From positions 186,001 to 250,000 of the forward strand of contig PBIO01000011.1 of NCBI GenBank assembly GCA_002720865.1: DNA of 64,000 nucleotides, given 5' to 3'. The first letter of the stretch is position 1, and the number at the start of each line of letters is the position of its first letter. The DNA comes from Halobacteriovorax sp. (GTDB lineage: Bacteria; Bdellovibrionota; Bacteriovoracia; Bacteriovoracales; Bacteriovoracaceae). Below are positions 35,592 through 45,125 of this stretch, piece after piece. Position numbers and translations under genes: made by a program. The notes beneath the pieces are model-generated. The model did not search any database. It saw only the letters and a list, made by a program, of their open reading frames with translations, and was not told where the DNA came from.

Positions 35592-36101
35592 CTATTCAAC
35601 AATTCTTAGAATTTTCGATACAGACTCTTCAGGAGAGAGCTTTGAAGTATCCAGTTCTAAATCATATTTTATTCCTAAATGTGTTATATCGAATTGTCCT
35701 TCTGCAGTACCGATTTTTCTGTCTCCTCTTTCAGCCTCACGTTGTTTAAGGATTTCGAGAGGACAAAAAACCTTTATATAAAAAGGCTTAACACCACTAA
35801 GTTTTTTGCTAAACCTCTCAAAGCATCCCTCTTCAAAAACGGTATCAACAATACATAGAAGTCCGCTTTTTATAGCAGAAAGAGTATATCCGCTTAGAGT
35901 ATCGTGACATGGATCACATAGCTTTCGATATTCATCTCTATTGATCTCAGAAAGGGGTAAGCGATAAAGAAGGTCATCAAGCTTAATTAAAAGACGAGGT
36001 GGGTTTAACAGCTTCCTATGCAATATATGAGCTATAGAAGACTTTCCAGAACTAGAGGTTCCATTGAAAACGATCAAGTTTGGTGATATTTTTTTACTCA
36101 T
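35592..36101 (-). CDS. Chloramphenicol-phosphotransferase-like kinase
   Basis: The 169-residue protein has P-loop FNGTSSSGKSS (about residue 12) and the family-specific EAERGDRKIGTAEGQFD, with YDLELDTS near the end (about 150). This fits the CPT family, which phosphorylates chloramphenicol in Streptomyces. Most bacterial homologues are of unknown target. It sits in the cargo of an integrative element, so a resistance or small-molecule kinase role is possible but not shown. Confidence 0.7.
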   Translation of the reverse strand: MSKKISPNLIVFNGTSSSGKSSIAHILHRKLLNPPRLLIKLDDLLYRLPLSEINRDEYRKLCDPCHDTLSGYTLSAIKSGLLCIVDTVFEEGCFERFSKKLSGVKPFYIKVFCPLEILKQREAERGDRKIGTAEGQFDITHLGIKYDLELDTSKLSPEESVSKILRIVE

Positions 36102-36129
36102 TAGGCTATTATATCATAAGTACAGGTGG

Positions 36130-36180
36130 AAAAAGCACAGACCTATGCTTTTGGGCATCACCCCAAGCCAACTAGCACAC
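36130..36180 (+). repeat. 51-nt dispersed repeat, copy 1
   Basis: 48 of 51 bases match 42034-42084. Both include the elements GCACAG, TTGGGCATCACCCC and AACTAGCACAC. In this copy the AAAAGCAC/GTGCTTTT stem is partly broken. Confidence 0.7.
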
Positions 36181-36277
36181 TGAGAAGCCGCCAAGCTATA
36201 AGACATTACAGAATTCAAATCAGCTGGAAAAGCCGCGATGTCGTCAAAAAGGCAGTCTCAATTATAGGCGACTTTTT

Positions 36278-36679
36278 CTATAATTCATCCAAAACAGTTA
36301 TCACATCCACTTGTTGATCCCCAGTACACTTTCCGGAAATGCAATAGGTGAAACTCCCAGTTTTAGTCTTATATCCTCTTAAGCTCACAGAATAATGGCA
36401 GGTTAGTTTCTTTTCTTCCTGGTCCTTATGAGCCTTGCCCGTAACATAGGCTAGATTCCATACACCGTTACTATCAGTATCTACACCCCAACTACTGCAC
36501 TTAGGATTACGAAATGAAATATCTGCTCCTTTAAGGCCTACTCCATTGGTATCTTTAACGAGCCCCCTTACTGTGAGCTTGTTAGGGACATCAAAAATGC
36601 TACATGAGCTGACTGAAATCAAAAAAAATAAAATCGCCAAGAAACTCATAAGGAAATCAGTGTTAAATTTATTTGTCAT
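36278..36679 (-). CDS. Lipoprotein with Ig-like repeat segment
   Basis: Taken from ATG 36679 (133 residues), with a lipobox near FLISVSSCS (Cys about residue 26). An ATG at 36649 gives a tidier signal and is an alternative. The mature part has LTVRGLVKDTNGVGLKGADI, the start of a carboxypeptidase-regulatory-like fold. Unknown function. It overlaps the stop of the gene at 36669 by 11 bp, so the two are coupled. Confidence 0.5.
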   Translation of the reverse strand: MTNKFNTDFLMSFLAILFFLISVSSCSIFDVPNKLTVRGLVKDTNGVGLKGADISFRNPKCSSWGVDTDSNGVWNLAYVTGKAHKDQEEKKLTCHYSVSLRGYKTKTGSFTYCISGKCTGDQQVDVITVLDEL

Positions 36680-37184
36680 AAAAATACTTTCCAAATCGAG
36701 AAACTACTCCAAAGAGCAAGAATAACGTTAAATAGATATAATAATTAAACCACCCTAATCTTCCAAAATTAAGTTCATTAACTAAGTTATCGGATATTTT
36801 AACTTCTCCAACATGCATGCTCGTAATATCAAAAGGCTTGCATACCTTATTATGGATTCTTATCAAGCCATGATATCCAAGTTTCCCTATTTCAATCCTG
36901 TTAATATCCTCAAACTTTATCGTAACCTCATCAAAGGAGAAAACACTCTTATATGTCTCTATTCTGTCATCAAAAACTTTAAAATAACGTTTTTTGAAAC
37001 TTGGTATCCAAATAGATAAGCCTAATAAAATAAAGATTATACCAAATAAAGATAGCCAATCCGCCTCTGCATTTAATCCGAAGAAAATCATAAATGCTCC
37101 ACTTCCAACAAACATGACCATGATGAGCCATCCAGCATTTTTCATATAACCATAGTTTGATTCGAATATTGGTTTTTCACTCAT
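36669..37184 (-). CDS. Membrane protein of unknown function
   Basis: A 171-residue protein with membrane helices at about residues 13-33, 40-57 and a C-terminal one near 147-165. Between them lies a beta-rich stretch (FKVFDDRIETYKSVFSFDEV) like a PH domain of bacterial membrane proteins. No named family. It is first of the small operon with the lipoprotein downstream. Confidence 0.5.
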   Translation of the reverse strand: MSEKPIFESNYGYMKNAGWLIMVMFVGSGAFMIFFGLNAEADWLSLFGIIFILLGLSIWIPSFKKRYFKVFDDRIETYKSVFSFDEVTIKFEDINRIEIGKLGYHGLIRIHNKVCKPFDITSMHVGEVKISDNLVNELNFGRLGWFNYYIYLTLFLLFGVVSRFGKYFYDK

Positions 37185-37289
37185 TTAGCTCACCTATTTC
37201 ATTCAAGGCCTAAATTGTTCTAAAAATGTTCTATTATTAGCTGCAAGCAGGAATAGTGATACAATTATCCCCACTAAAGATAAGGTCAT

Positions 37290-37454
37290 TTAAAATTTAG
37301 TCCCTTTTGGGTACAGGAATGAAGCAAAATATGGATTCATACCCATTTTCACTTCCTCTTTCATAGTATCGTGTCGAGCGACTATGCATTTCACAAATAG
37401 CCATAATGAGACCACTAAAACAAGTATTAGAGATATGTTTATTAAAATAGACAT
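37290..37454 (-). CDS. 54-residue membrane protein
   Basis: The start is at 37454 with a GAGGGG site 6 nt ahead. One membrane helix (INISLILVLVVSLWLFVKC) is followed by a charged, soluble tail (KEEVKMGMNPYFASF). It lies between two other small membrane genes in the same direction. Confidence 0.5.
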   Translation of the reverse strand: MSILINISLILVLVVSLWLFVKCIVARHDTMKEEVKMGMNPYFASFLYPKGTKF

Positions 37455-37467
37455 CAAGCCCCTCTAC

Positions 37468-37710
37468 CTACGGTCTGAACAAATCCCAGAATCCAAAATA
37501 TTTCAACGATGCTAAAAATATAAAAAATCCTACTAAGGCAAGGATCTGAAACCAAATTCCACCAATTCCTTTTATGTGCCTCCAAGCTGCTCTTTCTTCT
37601 GTTGTTTCTCCAGGTTCCAAAGGGGGCTCAGGTTTATAGAGTTTATAGGCAGCAAAGAACAGGATGAAACTAACACTGAGTAATGTGGATGCAATTTCTA
37701 TATTACTCAT
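37468..37710 (-). CDS. Small two-helix membrane protein
   Basis: An 80-residue protein with membrane helices at about residues 5-23 and 50-70 and a charged loop (PEPPLEPGETTEE) between them. It lies 2 bp downstream of the lipoprotein gene at 37713, in one operon. No family recognised. Confidence 0.5.
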   Translation of the reverse strand: MSNIEIASTLLSVSFILFFAAYKLYKPEPPLEPGETTEERAAWRHIKGIGGIWFQILALVGFFIFLASLKYFGFWDLFRP

Positions 37711-37712
37711 AC

Positions 37713-38183
37713 CTATCCTGCAATATCCTCTAGTTTTTCCTTAGTCCAAACTGGGCAAGCACCTTTGTCTGGGTGAACATTCTTAAAACTCTTAATAGGA
37801 AAACCTCTCCCTTCAAGCCATGGTGCACATCCTTTCTTCCTTCCGATATACAATAGGCTAACAAATTTAGTTTTCCTTAGATACTCACGAACTTCAGGAG
37901 CAAGGAGCGCTAATTTCTTGCTACAAGTCTTAAGTAAAAGCTCTCTGGTTTTAGGATTAGTAATACTGGCTTCAATAATGAAGTCTTTAAAGATAAATCC
38001 CTTTTCATAAAAATTTACCTTAACTAAATAATCTTCTCTCAAGCCAGGACTAGTTTTTCTAATGCAAGAGTTGAGCTCGGTTTTGATGATGCTTGTAAGG
38101 CCTTTGAACTCTGAATCAATCATTGAACGATAATCAGAGACATTTTTAGGACTCATAGAACACGAGACCAAGAAAAAAGCCAT
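37713..38183 (-). CDS. Lipoprotein of unknown function, start uncertain
   Basis: From ATG 38183, the product is 156 residues with a lipobox FFLVSCS and Cys near residue 8, a very short signal. Extending the frame to the ATC at 38208-38210 gives a longer signal (nine extra residues) and puts GGAG 5 nt ahead. A non-canonical start is therefore possible. The mature protein has four further Cys residues; no family is recognised. Confidence 0.5.
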   Translation of the reverse strand: MAFFLVSCSMSPKNVSDYRSMIDSEFKGLTSIIKTELNSCIRKTSPGLREDYLVKVNFYEKGFIFKDFIIEASITNPKTRELLLKTCSKKLALLAPEVREYLRKTKFVSLLYIGRKKGCAPWLEGRGFPIKSFKNVHPDKGACPVWTKEKLEDIAG

Positions 38184-38246
38184 TAAAATAGAATCTACTA
38201 TTTTCTGGATATGCTCTCCTAATTGTATGCCTATAAAACCAATAAT

Positions 38247-38286
38247 TTGAACCCTTTACATAACCCGTATAATATAGTATACTATA
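38247..38286 (+). promoter_or_regulatory. Promoter overlapping a palindromic operator
   Basis: A -35-like TTGAAC (38247-38252) and -10 TATAAT (38268-38273) are followed directly by the perfect 14-bp palindrome TATAGTATACTATA (38273-38286), so the start of transcription lies inside it. The Panacea-type gene at 38362 is downstream. The arrangement suggests autorepression by the antitoxin. Confidence 0.6.
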
Positions 38287-38361
38287 ACGTTCAATTTTAC
38301 CCAATGGAAGTTAATGGAGTTAGTTTCTATAATATTGCTAAGAGGGCTTTAAAACACTGTT

Positions 38362-39111
38362 ATGGCCAAAGATAGCATATTAGAACTTATCAGATTCATT
38401 GTCTTAACTGCCCACTCCAAAGGGTATAAGGGCTTGTGGACTATCCACTTGGTTAAGTACTTATATCTAGCTGACTACTACAACTCAAAATCAGAACAGA
38501 AAAAGATTACCGATTGGAACTGGAAGTTTTGGAGTTTTGGTCCTTGGGCAGTTGAATCAGTTGATTTCATTTCTGAAGCTGTACAAAATGGATACATCCT
38601 TGCTCAATCAATGCCAGGGGTAAAAAGGGACGATAGTCCTAACGAATCGAATGACTATCTACTCTTTCATTCAGATGAAAAACTAACTGATACGGAGTTA
38701 GAAAAACTGGGAAGAGCAGTTCTTCCAGATGTTAGAACAAGAATGGCTCTTGTCGCCAGAATTGGAAAGTTTGGATTCAAAACTAATCCCTTGCTCAATT
38801 TTGTATATACAAACACTGAGTCAATGGCAGGAGTTAAAAAAGGCGACCTCCTCGATTTTGAAAATTTAAGTTGGTCTGAACAAACAGAAGTTACGATAAA
38901 GCCTATTAAAACAAAGAAGCTAAAAAAAGCGAAAGAAATTATGGCAAGGATTAAAGCCGAACAACCTGCAGAGTACCACCCACCTACTGGTGGTTACGAT
39001 GAAATCTATTATGCTGGCATGAATGCCCTAGATGCAGAAGACCTTGTAGGAGAAGATGAGGATGGACTAATTGGTGTCGCTTGCGTGAAAGATATTGCGT
39101 TTAACGACTGA
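38362..39111 (+). CDS. Panacea/SocA-like putative antitoxin
   Basis: The 249-residue protein carries the Panacea (SocA/DUF4065) pattern in its N-terminal half: LVKYLYLADYYN (about residues 28-40), then WKFWSFGPWAVESVDFI (about 52-68) and GYI. Members of this domain family act as antitoxins against many unrelated toxins. The C-terminal half is acidic. No Shine-Dalgarno is obvious before the ATG. The operator lies upstream and a second gene is 20 bp downstream. Confidence 0.65.
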   Translation: MAKDSILELIRFIVLTAHSKGYKGLWTIHLVKYLYLADYYNSKSEQKKITDWNWKFWSFGPWAVESVDFISEAVQNGYILAQSMPGVKRDDSPNESNDYLLFHSDEKLTDTELEKLGRAVLPDVRTRMALVARIGKFGFKTNPLLNFVYTNTESMAGVKKGDLLDFENLSWSEQTEVTIKPIKTKKLKKAKEIMARIKAEQPAEYHPPTGGYDEIYYAGMNALDAEDLVGEDEDGLIGVACVKDIAFND

Positions 39112-39131
39112 CTCTAATTAGTCTTTACAGT

Positions 39132-39875
39132 TTGGGAATAAGTCAAATCCAAGATAAATTCTATGAAAAGGTCCATCCCTTCAAAAGTGGGGACCCTAAA
39201 TCATTACTCCCTGGACAAATTGCCTGGGTACCGACACAGTTCTTTGACGGAAATATGATTGTAGTTGAAGTGGATAGAGCTCAAAGAGATGATCATAATA
39301 ATGTGAAATTTAAATTCACTAGGATGAAAGCTAGTCACTTCCAAAAAAATGAAGAGAAGCTTCCAATTCCAAATATAAAACTCGGTGCAACAGAAGAGCT
39401 GATGGCCTTCAAAACAAAAAAACGTCCCTGTATATTTTTAGGAAAAGCAGAGGATATTAATTTAAGTGAAGGTGATTTAAAAAAATTAGCAAAAGGAAAA
39501 AAACATCTATTTACCACCGATTGTTTGTTTCTTCCCATCTACAGTACTCATAAGGAAGACTTACAAAAGGGCTTTCCAATTGAGTTTGTAACAAGAATAA
39601 AGCACTTTCTTTACTCACATTTGCTTTATCTTCCTTCATGTAATCTAAAAAATCTTGAAACACTTAGACCTCCTAAAAATGAAGGGATTGTCAGATTAGA
39701 CCGACTGTTCGTAACAAGCCCAATCGTGCCCAATGTCTCTCCAACAGACGTAATGCTTGAGAGTAGTTATTTTAAGATACTTAAATACCACGTTAAAGAA
39801 TACCTATTTAAAGAAACTGACCCAAACCTCAAAGACCTTAGAGAATTGCTCGAAGAAGCTTATAACGATCTCTAG
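39132..39875 (+). CDS. Putative toxin with PemK/SH3-like start
   Basis: The start is TTG 39132; no ATG or ribosome site is found nearby, so expression would be weak. The 247-residue protein has LLPGQIAWVPTQFF (about residue 25) followed by IVVEVDR and a KKRPCIFLGKAED strand (about 96), like the SH3-like barrel of PemK/MazF toxins. A C-terminal helical half (residues 150-247) is not typical of MazF. It follows the Panacea-type gene in one transcript. Toxin identity is inferred from the pairing. Confidence 0.5.
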   Translation: MGISQIQDKFYEKVHPFKSGDPKSLLPGQIAWVPTQFFDGNMIVVEVDRAQRDDHNNVKFKFTRMKASHFQKNEEKLPIPNIKLGATEELMAFKTKKRPCIFLGKAEDINLSEGDLKKLAKGKKHLFTTDCLFLPIYSTHKEDLQKGFPIEFVTRIKHFLYSHLLYLPSCNLKNLETLRPPKNEGIVRLDRLFVTSPIVPNVSPTDVMLESSYFKILKYHVKEYLFKETDPNLKDLRELLEEAYNDL

Positions 39876-39941
39876 ATACAGAAACAAGCTAAGAAGATTT
39901 AGCTCCTTAAGTCTATGTCTATGTACTTTACCTAGAAGTAA

Positions 39942-41870
39942 TTAGCATGCTGGATCATTAAAATTTGCAACAGAACGTATTGACCCCTCTTCCGGAAAAG
40001 AAAGATATAAATCAATATCTGGACTCATCGTATTGTTCGGATTATCTATTATTAAATCAAGAATTCCATCCCTGTTTAAATCTCCCATCCACAAAATCCC
40101 AATGGTGTTCTTTATTGATATCTCATGTGATTTCCATCTAAGATTGAAACTAAACCCCTCTGTGCCATCAAAATATCTAGTCGTACTTTTCAGTATAAAA
40201 GTATAATCCACGCCTTTAAATTTAAACTTACACTTTTTGTCGTAATATTTTTTTCCATTAAATCTATCTTTAGACTGTTTTAATTCTAATTTCGTAATCT
40301 TTTTATCCCAGTCCTTGAGTTTTTCCTTTACATCTGACGGCCATTCTTTGATTTGAGCTTTATCTTTTGCATATTTTTTTCTTAACTTATCTATGAAGGT
40401 AAACTTTTCAATATTTAACCGGTTTATTTCTTTCGCATATTTTTCATCTTCAAGAGCAGTTGAAGGGATACATTGTCCGGTATCCCAACTTGATGTTTCG
40501 ACTGGTCCAGCCTTAAATGGGCCTTTAACAAGAAGCCATACATTTTTTTTTTCGTTCTTTGGTAAAGAAAACCTTCTTCCCAATCCACTGGTACCCATAC
40601 TATCTTTAATTGTATCAACTTTAACAGTAACGGACTCTAGATGATTTTTACTGTTATTAAAGGCGAATAGTTTATCATTGTTATATATCTTTGTATCGAA
40701 GCCACTGTAATCACCTAGCTTACCTAGTTCATATATGACATCAGTCGTTTTAACACGAATCTTTGAACTTCTTAAAATATCATTTCTTTCCTTTTCGTTC
40801 TTAATATTAGCCATGCTACATACGAAGCTAGTTGGTTTCCTTAATACTTCCATATCATTATATTTTACTGAGAGTTGTATAGTTCCTGATTTTACATTTT
40901 CATCACTACAGTGAAGATTATTAAAAAGGAAAATCTCTCCATTCGTAATACACTCATCTTTATTAGGAAAATATTTGCTATAAACTACTTTCTCTTTTTT
41001 TGATAAAAAGATAACCTTGATCCTACAGGGCTTTAAATTATCAGATTCGTTTTTCTCTCTCTTCATTTTAAACAAATACCCTTGTATATCTCTTAAGGGT
41101 CTAGTCGTTGCAATTTTATGTTTCAATCGTTCACGAATTTTATCGCAGGGAACTACATTTTTTAAAATTCCAACTCCCCCATTATTATAGTAAATCTTGA
41201 GGTATTTTATTTTTCCAAAAGGAGTCAAGTCTCCACATCTCGCTCCCGAAAAAACGCCTCTCCTAGTAAAATGCTTGTCATCACTTAATAACTCATCTGC
41301 AAACTGAATACATTCCCTCAACGACACTGCTTCATAAGAGTCAAAAAGAAAGTTTTCATCGCTTAACTTAGAAACTTGAGAGATAACACATCTTTTATTT
41401 CTATCCAAATTATGAATAACATCAAAACCAACTTTTTCTTTTCTAAACTTCTTCAATTCCTTACTATCATTTTCAGGTCCAAGTTTATCCAATTCACCAC
41501 AGTTTTGTACGTCAATCAGCTTCCCATTCGGAGAAGTTCCACTTAACCAATAAAATAGTTTGAAGTATCTTATTTTATTCTTGGATGTTTTATTATTACG
41601 GCATTTACTTAAGCCTTTTTTGTTCTCTAAGCATTCAGTAATGTCGCCAGTTTTTACAATTTCACTCGAAATAACTTCTTTTGAGAATGGGTTCTCTAAA
41701 TACTCAATTAGGCACTCATAAGGCCTTATACTCTCTCTAGCTTCTGTTTTTTTATTAACTTTATAATAATTAATTGAATTAATATTATGATTTTTAAAAG
41801 TGATTATCTTCTCGTAAGAAAAACAATTAACATTAAATATTAGACTTAAGAAAAAAACATATTTCTTCAT
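39942..41870 (-). CDS. Large secreted protein with calcium-binding-like C-terminus
   Basis: The start at 41870 behind AGGAATAGTT gives 642 residues with a signal peptide (YVFFLSLIFNVNCFSYE). The middle is lysine- and Cys-containing and not recognised. Near the end, MGDLNRDGILDLIIDN is an FG-GAP/EF-hand-like DxNxDGxxD loop. It is probably a surface or secreted cargo protein; it converges on the toxin gene. Confidence 0.55.
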   Translation of the reverse strand: MKKYVFFLSLIFNVNCFSYEKIITFKNHNINSINYYKVNKKTEARESIRPYECLIEYLENPFSKEVISSEIVKTGDITECLENKKGLSKCRNNKTSKNKIRYFKLFYWLSGTSPNGKLIDVQNCGELDKLGPENDSKELKKFRKEKVGFDVIHNLDRNKRCVISQVSKLSDENFLFDSYEAVSLRECIQFADELLSDDKHFTRRGVFSGARCGDLTPFGKIKYLKIYYNNGGVGILKNVVPCDKIRERLKHKIATTRPLRDIQGYLFKMKREKNESDNLKPCRIKVIFLSKKEKVVYSKYFPNKDECITNGEIFLFNNLHCSDENVKSGTIQLSVKYNDMEVLRKPTSFVCSMANIKNEKERNDILRSSKIRVKTTDVIYELGKLGDYSGFDTKIYNNDKLFAFNNSKNHLESVTVKVDTIKDSMGTSGLGRRFSLPKNEKKNVWLLVKGPFKAGPVETSSWDTGQCIPSTALEDEKYAKEINRLNIEKFTFIDKLRKKYAKDKAQIKEWPSDVKEKLKDWDKKITKLELKQSKDRFNGKKYYDKKCKFKFKGVDYTFILKSTTRYFDGTEGFSFNLRWKSHEISIKNTIGILWMGDLNRDGILDLIIDNPNNTMSPDIDLYLSFPEEGSIRSVANFNDPAC

Positions 41871-42033
41871 AACTATTCCTGAATTCAAGAGATACTTAAG
41901 CATACCATTAAATACTATTTAGTGAGACTTAAAACATTTCCAATTTTAATCAAAACCTTTTTAATTATCTCTTTTAAGTTATTAGCTAAGCGTTTTATAG
42001 ACTTTCTAGCCATTCTCTACAGAAACCTAGATA

Positions 42034-42084
42034 AAAAAGCACAGACTTGTGCTTTTGGGCATCACCCCGAGCCAACTAGCACAC
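42034..42084 (+). repeat. 51-nt dispersed repeat, copy 2
   Basis: Nearly identical to 36130-36180. Here the AAAAGCAC/GTGCTTTT stem is perfect (8 bp, 6-nt loop) and GGGcatcaCCCC follows. The copy overlaps the right-hand ACTAGC pair. The 333-bp gap 41904-42236 holds this repeat and no gene. Confidence 0.7.
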
Positions 42085-42095
42085 AACTAGCACAG
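42074..42095 (+). repeat. Right pair of ACTAGC repeats, candidate integrase arm sites
   Basis: AACTAGCACA occurs twice, 13 nt apart, about 140 bp inside the tRNA-Arg. It matches the left pair at 28852-28871. Confidence 0.45.
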
Positions 42096-42236
42096 GAAAA
42101 AGCCAATCGGAGATGGTCGACGTTAGAATGTGTTGGTTTTGAACGTATTGGAAGTAGATAAACCGCTAAAACTTCTTCTATGGTTTTAAACAGTTAGTTG
42201 TTGGATGAAAAATCTTCGAAAATTGTGCATTGAAAA

Positions 42237-42313
42237 TGGCGGGGCGTGAGGGATTCGAACCCCCGACCAATTGGTTCGAAGCCAACTACTCTATCCAGCT
42301 GAGCTAACGCCCC
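42237..42313 (-). tRNA. tRNA-Arg (anticodon TCG)
   Basis: The sequence read on the - strand folds as a cloverleaf: acceptor GGGGCGT/ACGCCCC, D-arm GCTC...GAGT, anticodon stem GTTGG/CCAAT with loop CTTCGAA (anticodon TCG), T-arm GGGGG-TTCGAAT-CCCTC, discriminator G and encoded CCA. The 3' end lies at the element side (42237). This tRNA end is the integration site, since copies occur at 19797 and 28804. Confidence 0.95.
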
Positions 42314-42456
42314 CCGTAATTTGATTAGGAATATAATAAATTTTAAGGGGGAATTCGTCTAGTTTCATTAATGAAAAAGGCCCATAGTCCCTATTTATCT
42401 ATGATAAGCTAGACATGCCCTCTCCGTAATCGAAAGAGCACTATTGTAAGAATAAG

Positions 42457-42482
42457 CCCCAACCTAAGTTGGGGTTTTTTTG
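42457..42482 (+). terminator. Rho-independent terminator, possibly of a small RNA
   Basis: CCCCAAC and GTTGGGG form a 7-bp stem with loop CTAA, followed by seven T residues on the + strand. No + strand gene precedes it; 42314-42456 may hold a small RNA. On the - strand it follows the frmB stop and could serve that gene too. Confidence 0.75.
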
Positions 42483-42514
42483 TGCCTAAATTTTAAGTGG
42501 AATAAATTTTTGAA

Positions 42515-43357
42515 CTAGTTGCTAAGAGCAAAACCCTTTAAATGAAAGGCAATATGCTCTTCGATAAAGGTACTGATATAGAAGTAACTATGGTCGTAGC
42601 CTTCGCGGTAATTGATTTTGACGGATTGGCCATGCTCTTTGGCGGCGCTCTCGAGGTTGCCAGTGATGAGCTCGGTTTCTAGGAATTCGTCGCTAGTTCC
42701 TTGGTCGATGAAGAGGGTGTCGGGGCGAGTGGTGCCTGATTTGATTAGTTCGGTGGCGTCGTACTCAAGCCAAGTGCTTTCGTCTTCTCCTAGGTAGCCA
42801 GTGAAGGCCTTCTTTCCCCAAGGGACTTTGCATGGGTTTACGATGGGAGAAAAGGCAGAGACCGTTTTGAAAAGCTCTGGGTTTCTAAGCCCGAGCACAA
42901 GGGCCCCGTGACCTCCCATGGAGTGACCCATGATTGAGAACTTATCTATATTAAAATTCTTTTTAAGAATTGAGATCAACTCGTCAGTAATATAATCGTA
43001 CATATTGTAATGATCGCAGTACTCGTCAGTGGTGGCGTTAAGATAAAAACCAGCACCAGAACCAAAGTCGTAGGAGTCATGCTCGTTTGGAAGGTCCAGT
43101 CCTCTTGGTGAGGTGTCTGGGCAAATAATCATGGTCTTTGTTCCGGCCAAGAATTTTTGAGCGCCAGCTTTGGTGATAAAATTTTCTTCATTACAGGTAA
43201 GACCAGATAACCAAATAATACAGGAGTCGATATCTGAATATTCGGTGGGAAGAAAAGCAGAGAACTTCATTTTTGTTTTAGTGCTAATGGAGTCGTGCTC
43301 AAAAACTTTTGTGCTTCCGTTAAAGGTCTTATTATCTTTTAGTTCTATGAGACTCAT
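42515..43357 (-). CDS. frmB: S-formylglutathione hydrolase
   Basis: A 280-residue esterase-D-type enzyme with the nucleophile in GHSMGGHGAL (about residue 145), CTS-like N-terminal SGLTCNEENF, and catalytic Asp/His (GTSDEF, GYDHSYFYI) near 223 and 257. It cleaves S-formylglutathione to formate and glutathione, the second step of formaldehyde detoxification, in the cytoplasm. It follows frmA with a 1-bp gap. Confidence 0.95.
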   Translation of the reverse strand: MSLIELKDNKTFNGSTKVFEHDSISTKTKMKFSAFLPTEYSDIDSCIIWLSGLTCNEENFITKAGAQKFLAGTKTMIICPDTSPRGLDLPNEHDSYDFGSGAGFYLNATTDEYCDHYNMYDYITDELISILKKNFNIDKFSIMGHSMGGHGALVLGLRNPELFKTVSAFSPIVNPCKVPWGKKAFTGYLGEDESTWLEYDATELIKSGTTRPDTLFIDQGTSDEFLETELITGNLESAAKEHGQSVKINYREGYDHSYFYISTFIEEHIAFHLKGFALSN

Positions 43358-43358
43358 A

Positions 43359-44486
<1,128 letters not shown>

Positions 44487-44498
44487 TTAAGTTTTTTA

Positions 44499-45125
44499 TT
44501 AATGACGTAATTTTAAGAAGGCTATAGCAGCAATACCTAGTACCATTATTCCAATGGTGGCCCACTTAAAATGCTTCTCAATTATTTCCTGCGCTTTTTC
44601 CCCAAAGAAGTAAACAATCCCGCACATAATGGTATAGCGAAGACCACGTCCAACAATTGAAGTTCCAATTAAGGTCACTAAACTAATTTTTGCTGAATAA
44701 ACTCCAGCGGTAACTGTAAAGACTTTAAAGGGAATGGGAGTAAAAGCCGCTAAGAATAGGGCCCCTACAGCATTTTCTTGAAATTTCTGGCCCACTAAAT
44801 CAAAGTTTTTCTCAAACCCAGGGATCCACTCAAACATTAGTGGTTGAATCTCTTGCCAGGCAAGAGAGCCTAAGAAATATCCAGCAACCGCACCAAGAAC
44901 CGAAGTTACTGTGGCAATGGCCGCATAGTGAAAGGCCTTCTTTCGATTCGCATAACTCATGGGAAGAAACATCACTTCCGGAGGAATGATAAAACAGAAA
45001 GATTCCGTGAACGAGAGAAGCCCCATGATCCATGGGGCCGACTTATGTTTACAAGATTCAATGATTTTAAAATATAGCCATTGAATCCAAGAACCAGCAA
45101 TGGGTTTTTCTTTTAACTCTTCCAT
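44499..45125 (-). CDS. YqaA/DedA family membrane protein (VTT domain)
   Basis: The 208-residue protein has five to six membrane helices, a Glu-bearing FTESFCFIIPPEVMFLPMS segment, and the VTT motif region FLAAFTPIPFKVFTVTAG (about residues 120-138). It matches the YqaA branch of the DedA superfamily, lipid scramblase- or transporter-like proteins of the inner membrane. Its ATG overlaps the topA stop by 1 nt, so they are coupled. Confidence 0.85.
   Translation of the reverse strand: MEELKEKPIAGSWIQWLYFKIIESCKHKSAPWIMGLLSFTESFCFIIPPEVMFLPMSYANRKKAFHYAAIATVTSVLGAVAGYFLGSLAWQEIQPLMFEWIPGFEKNFDLVGQKFQENAVGALFLAAFTPIPFKVFTVTAGVYSAKISLVTLIGTSIVGRGLRYTIMCGIVYFFGEKAQEIIEKHFKWATIGIMVLGIAAIAFLKLRH

Noticed and set aside
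36126-36317. Small + strand frame with a CAFGHHPxPTST-like stretch
   Set aside because: The similar peptide in the frame at 41922 comes from the 51-nt repeat, so it is repeat-derived, not a gene family.
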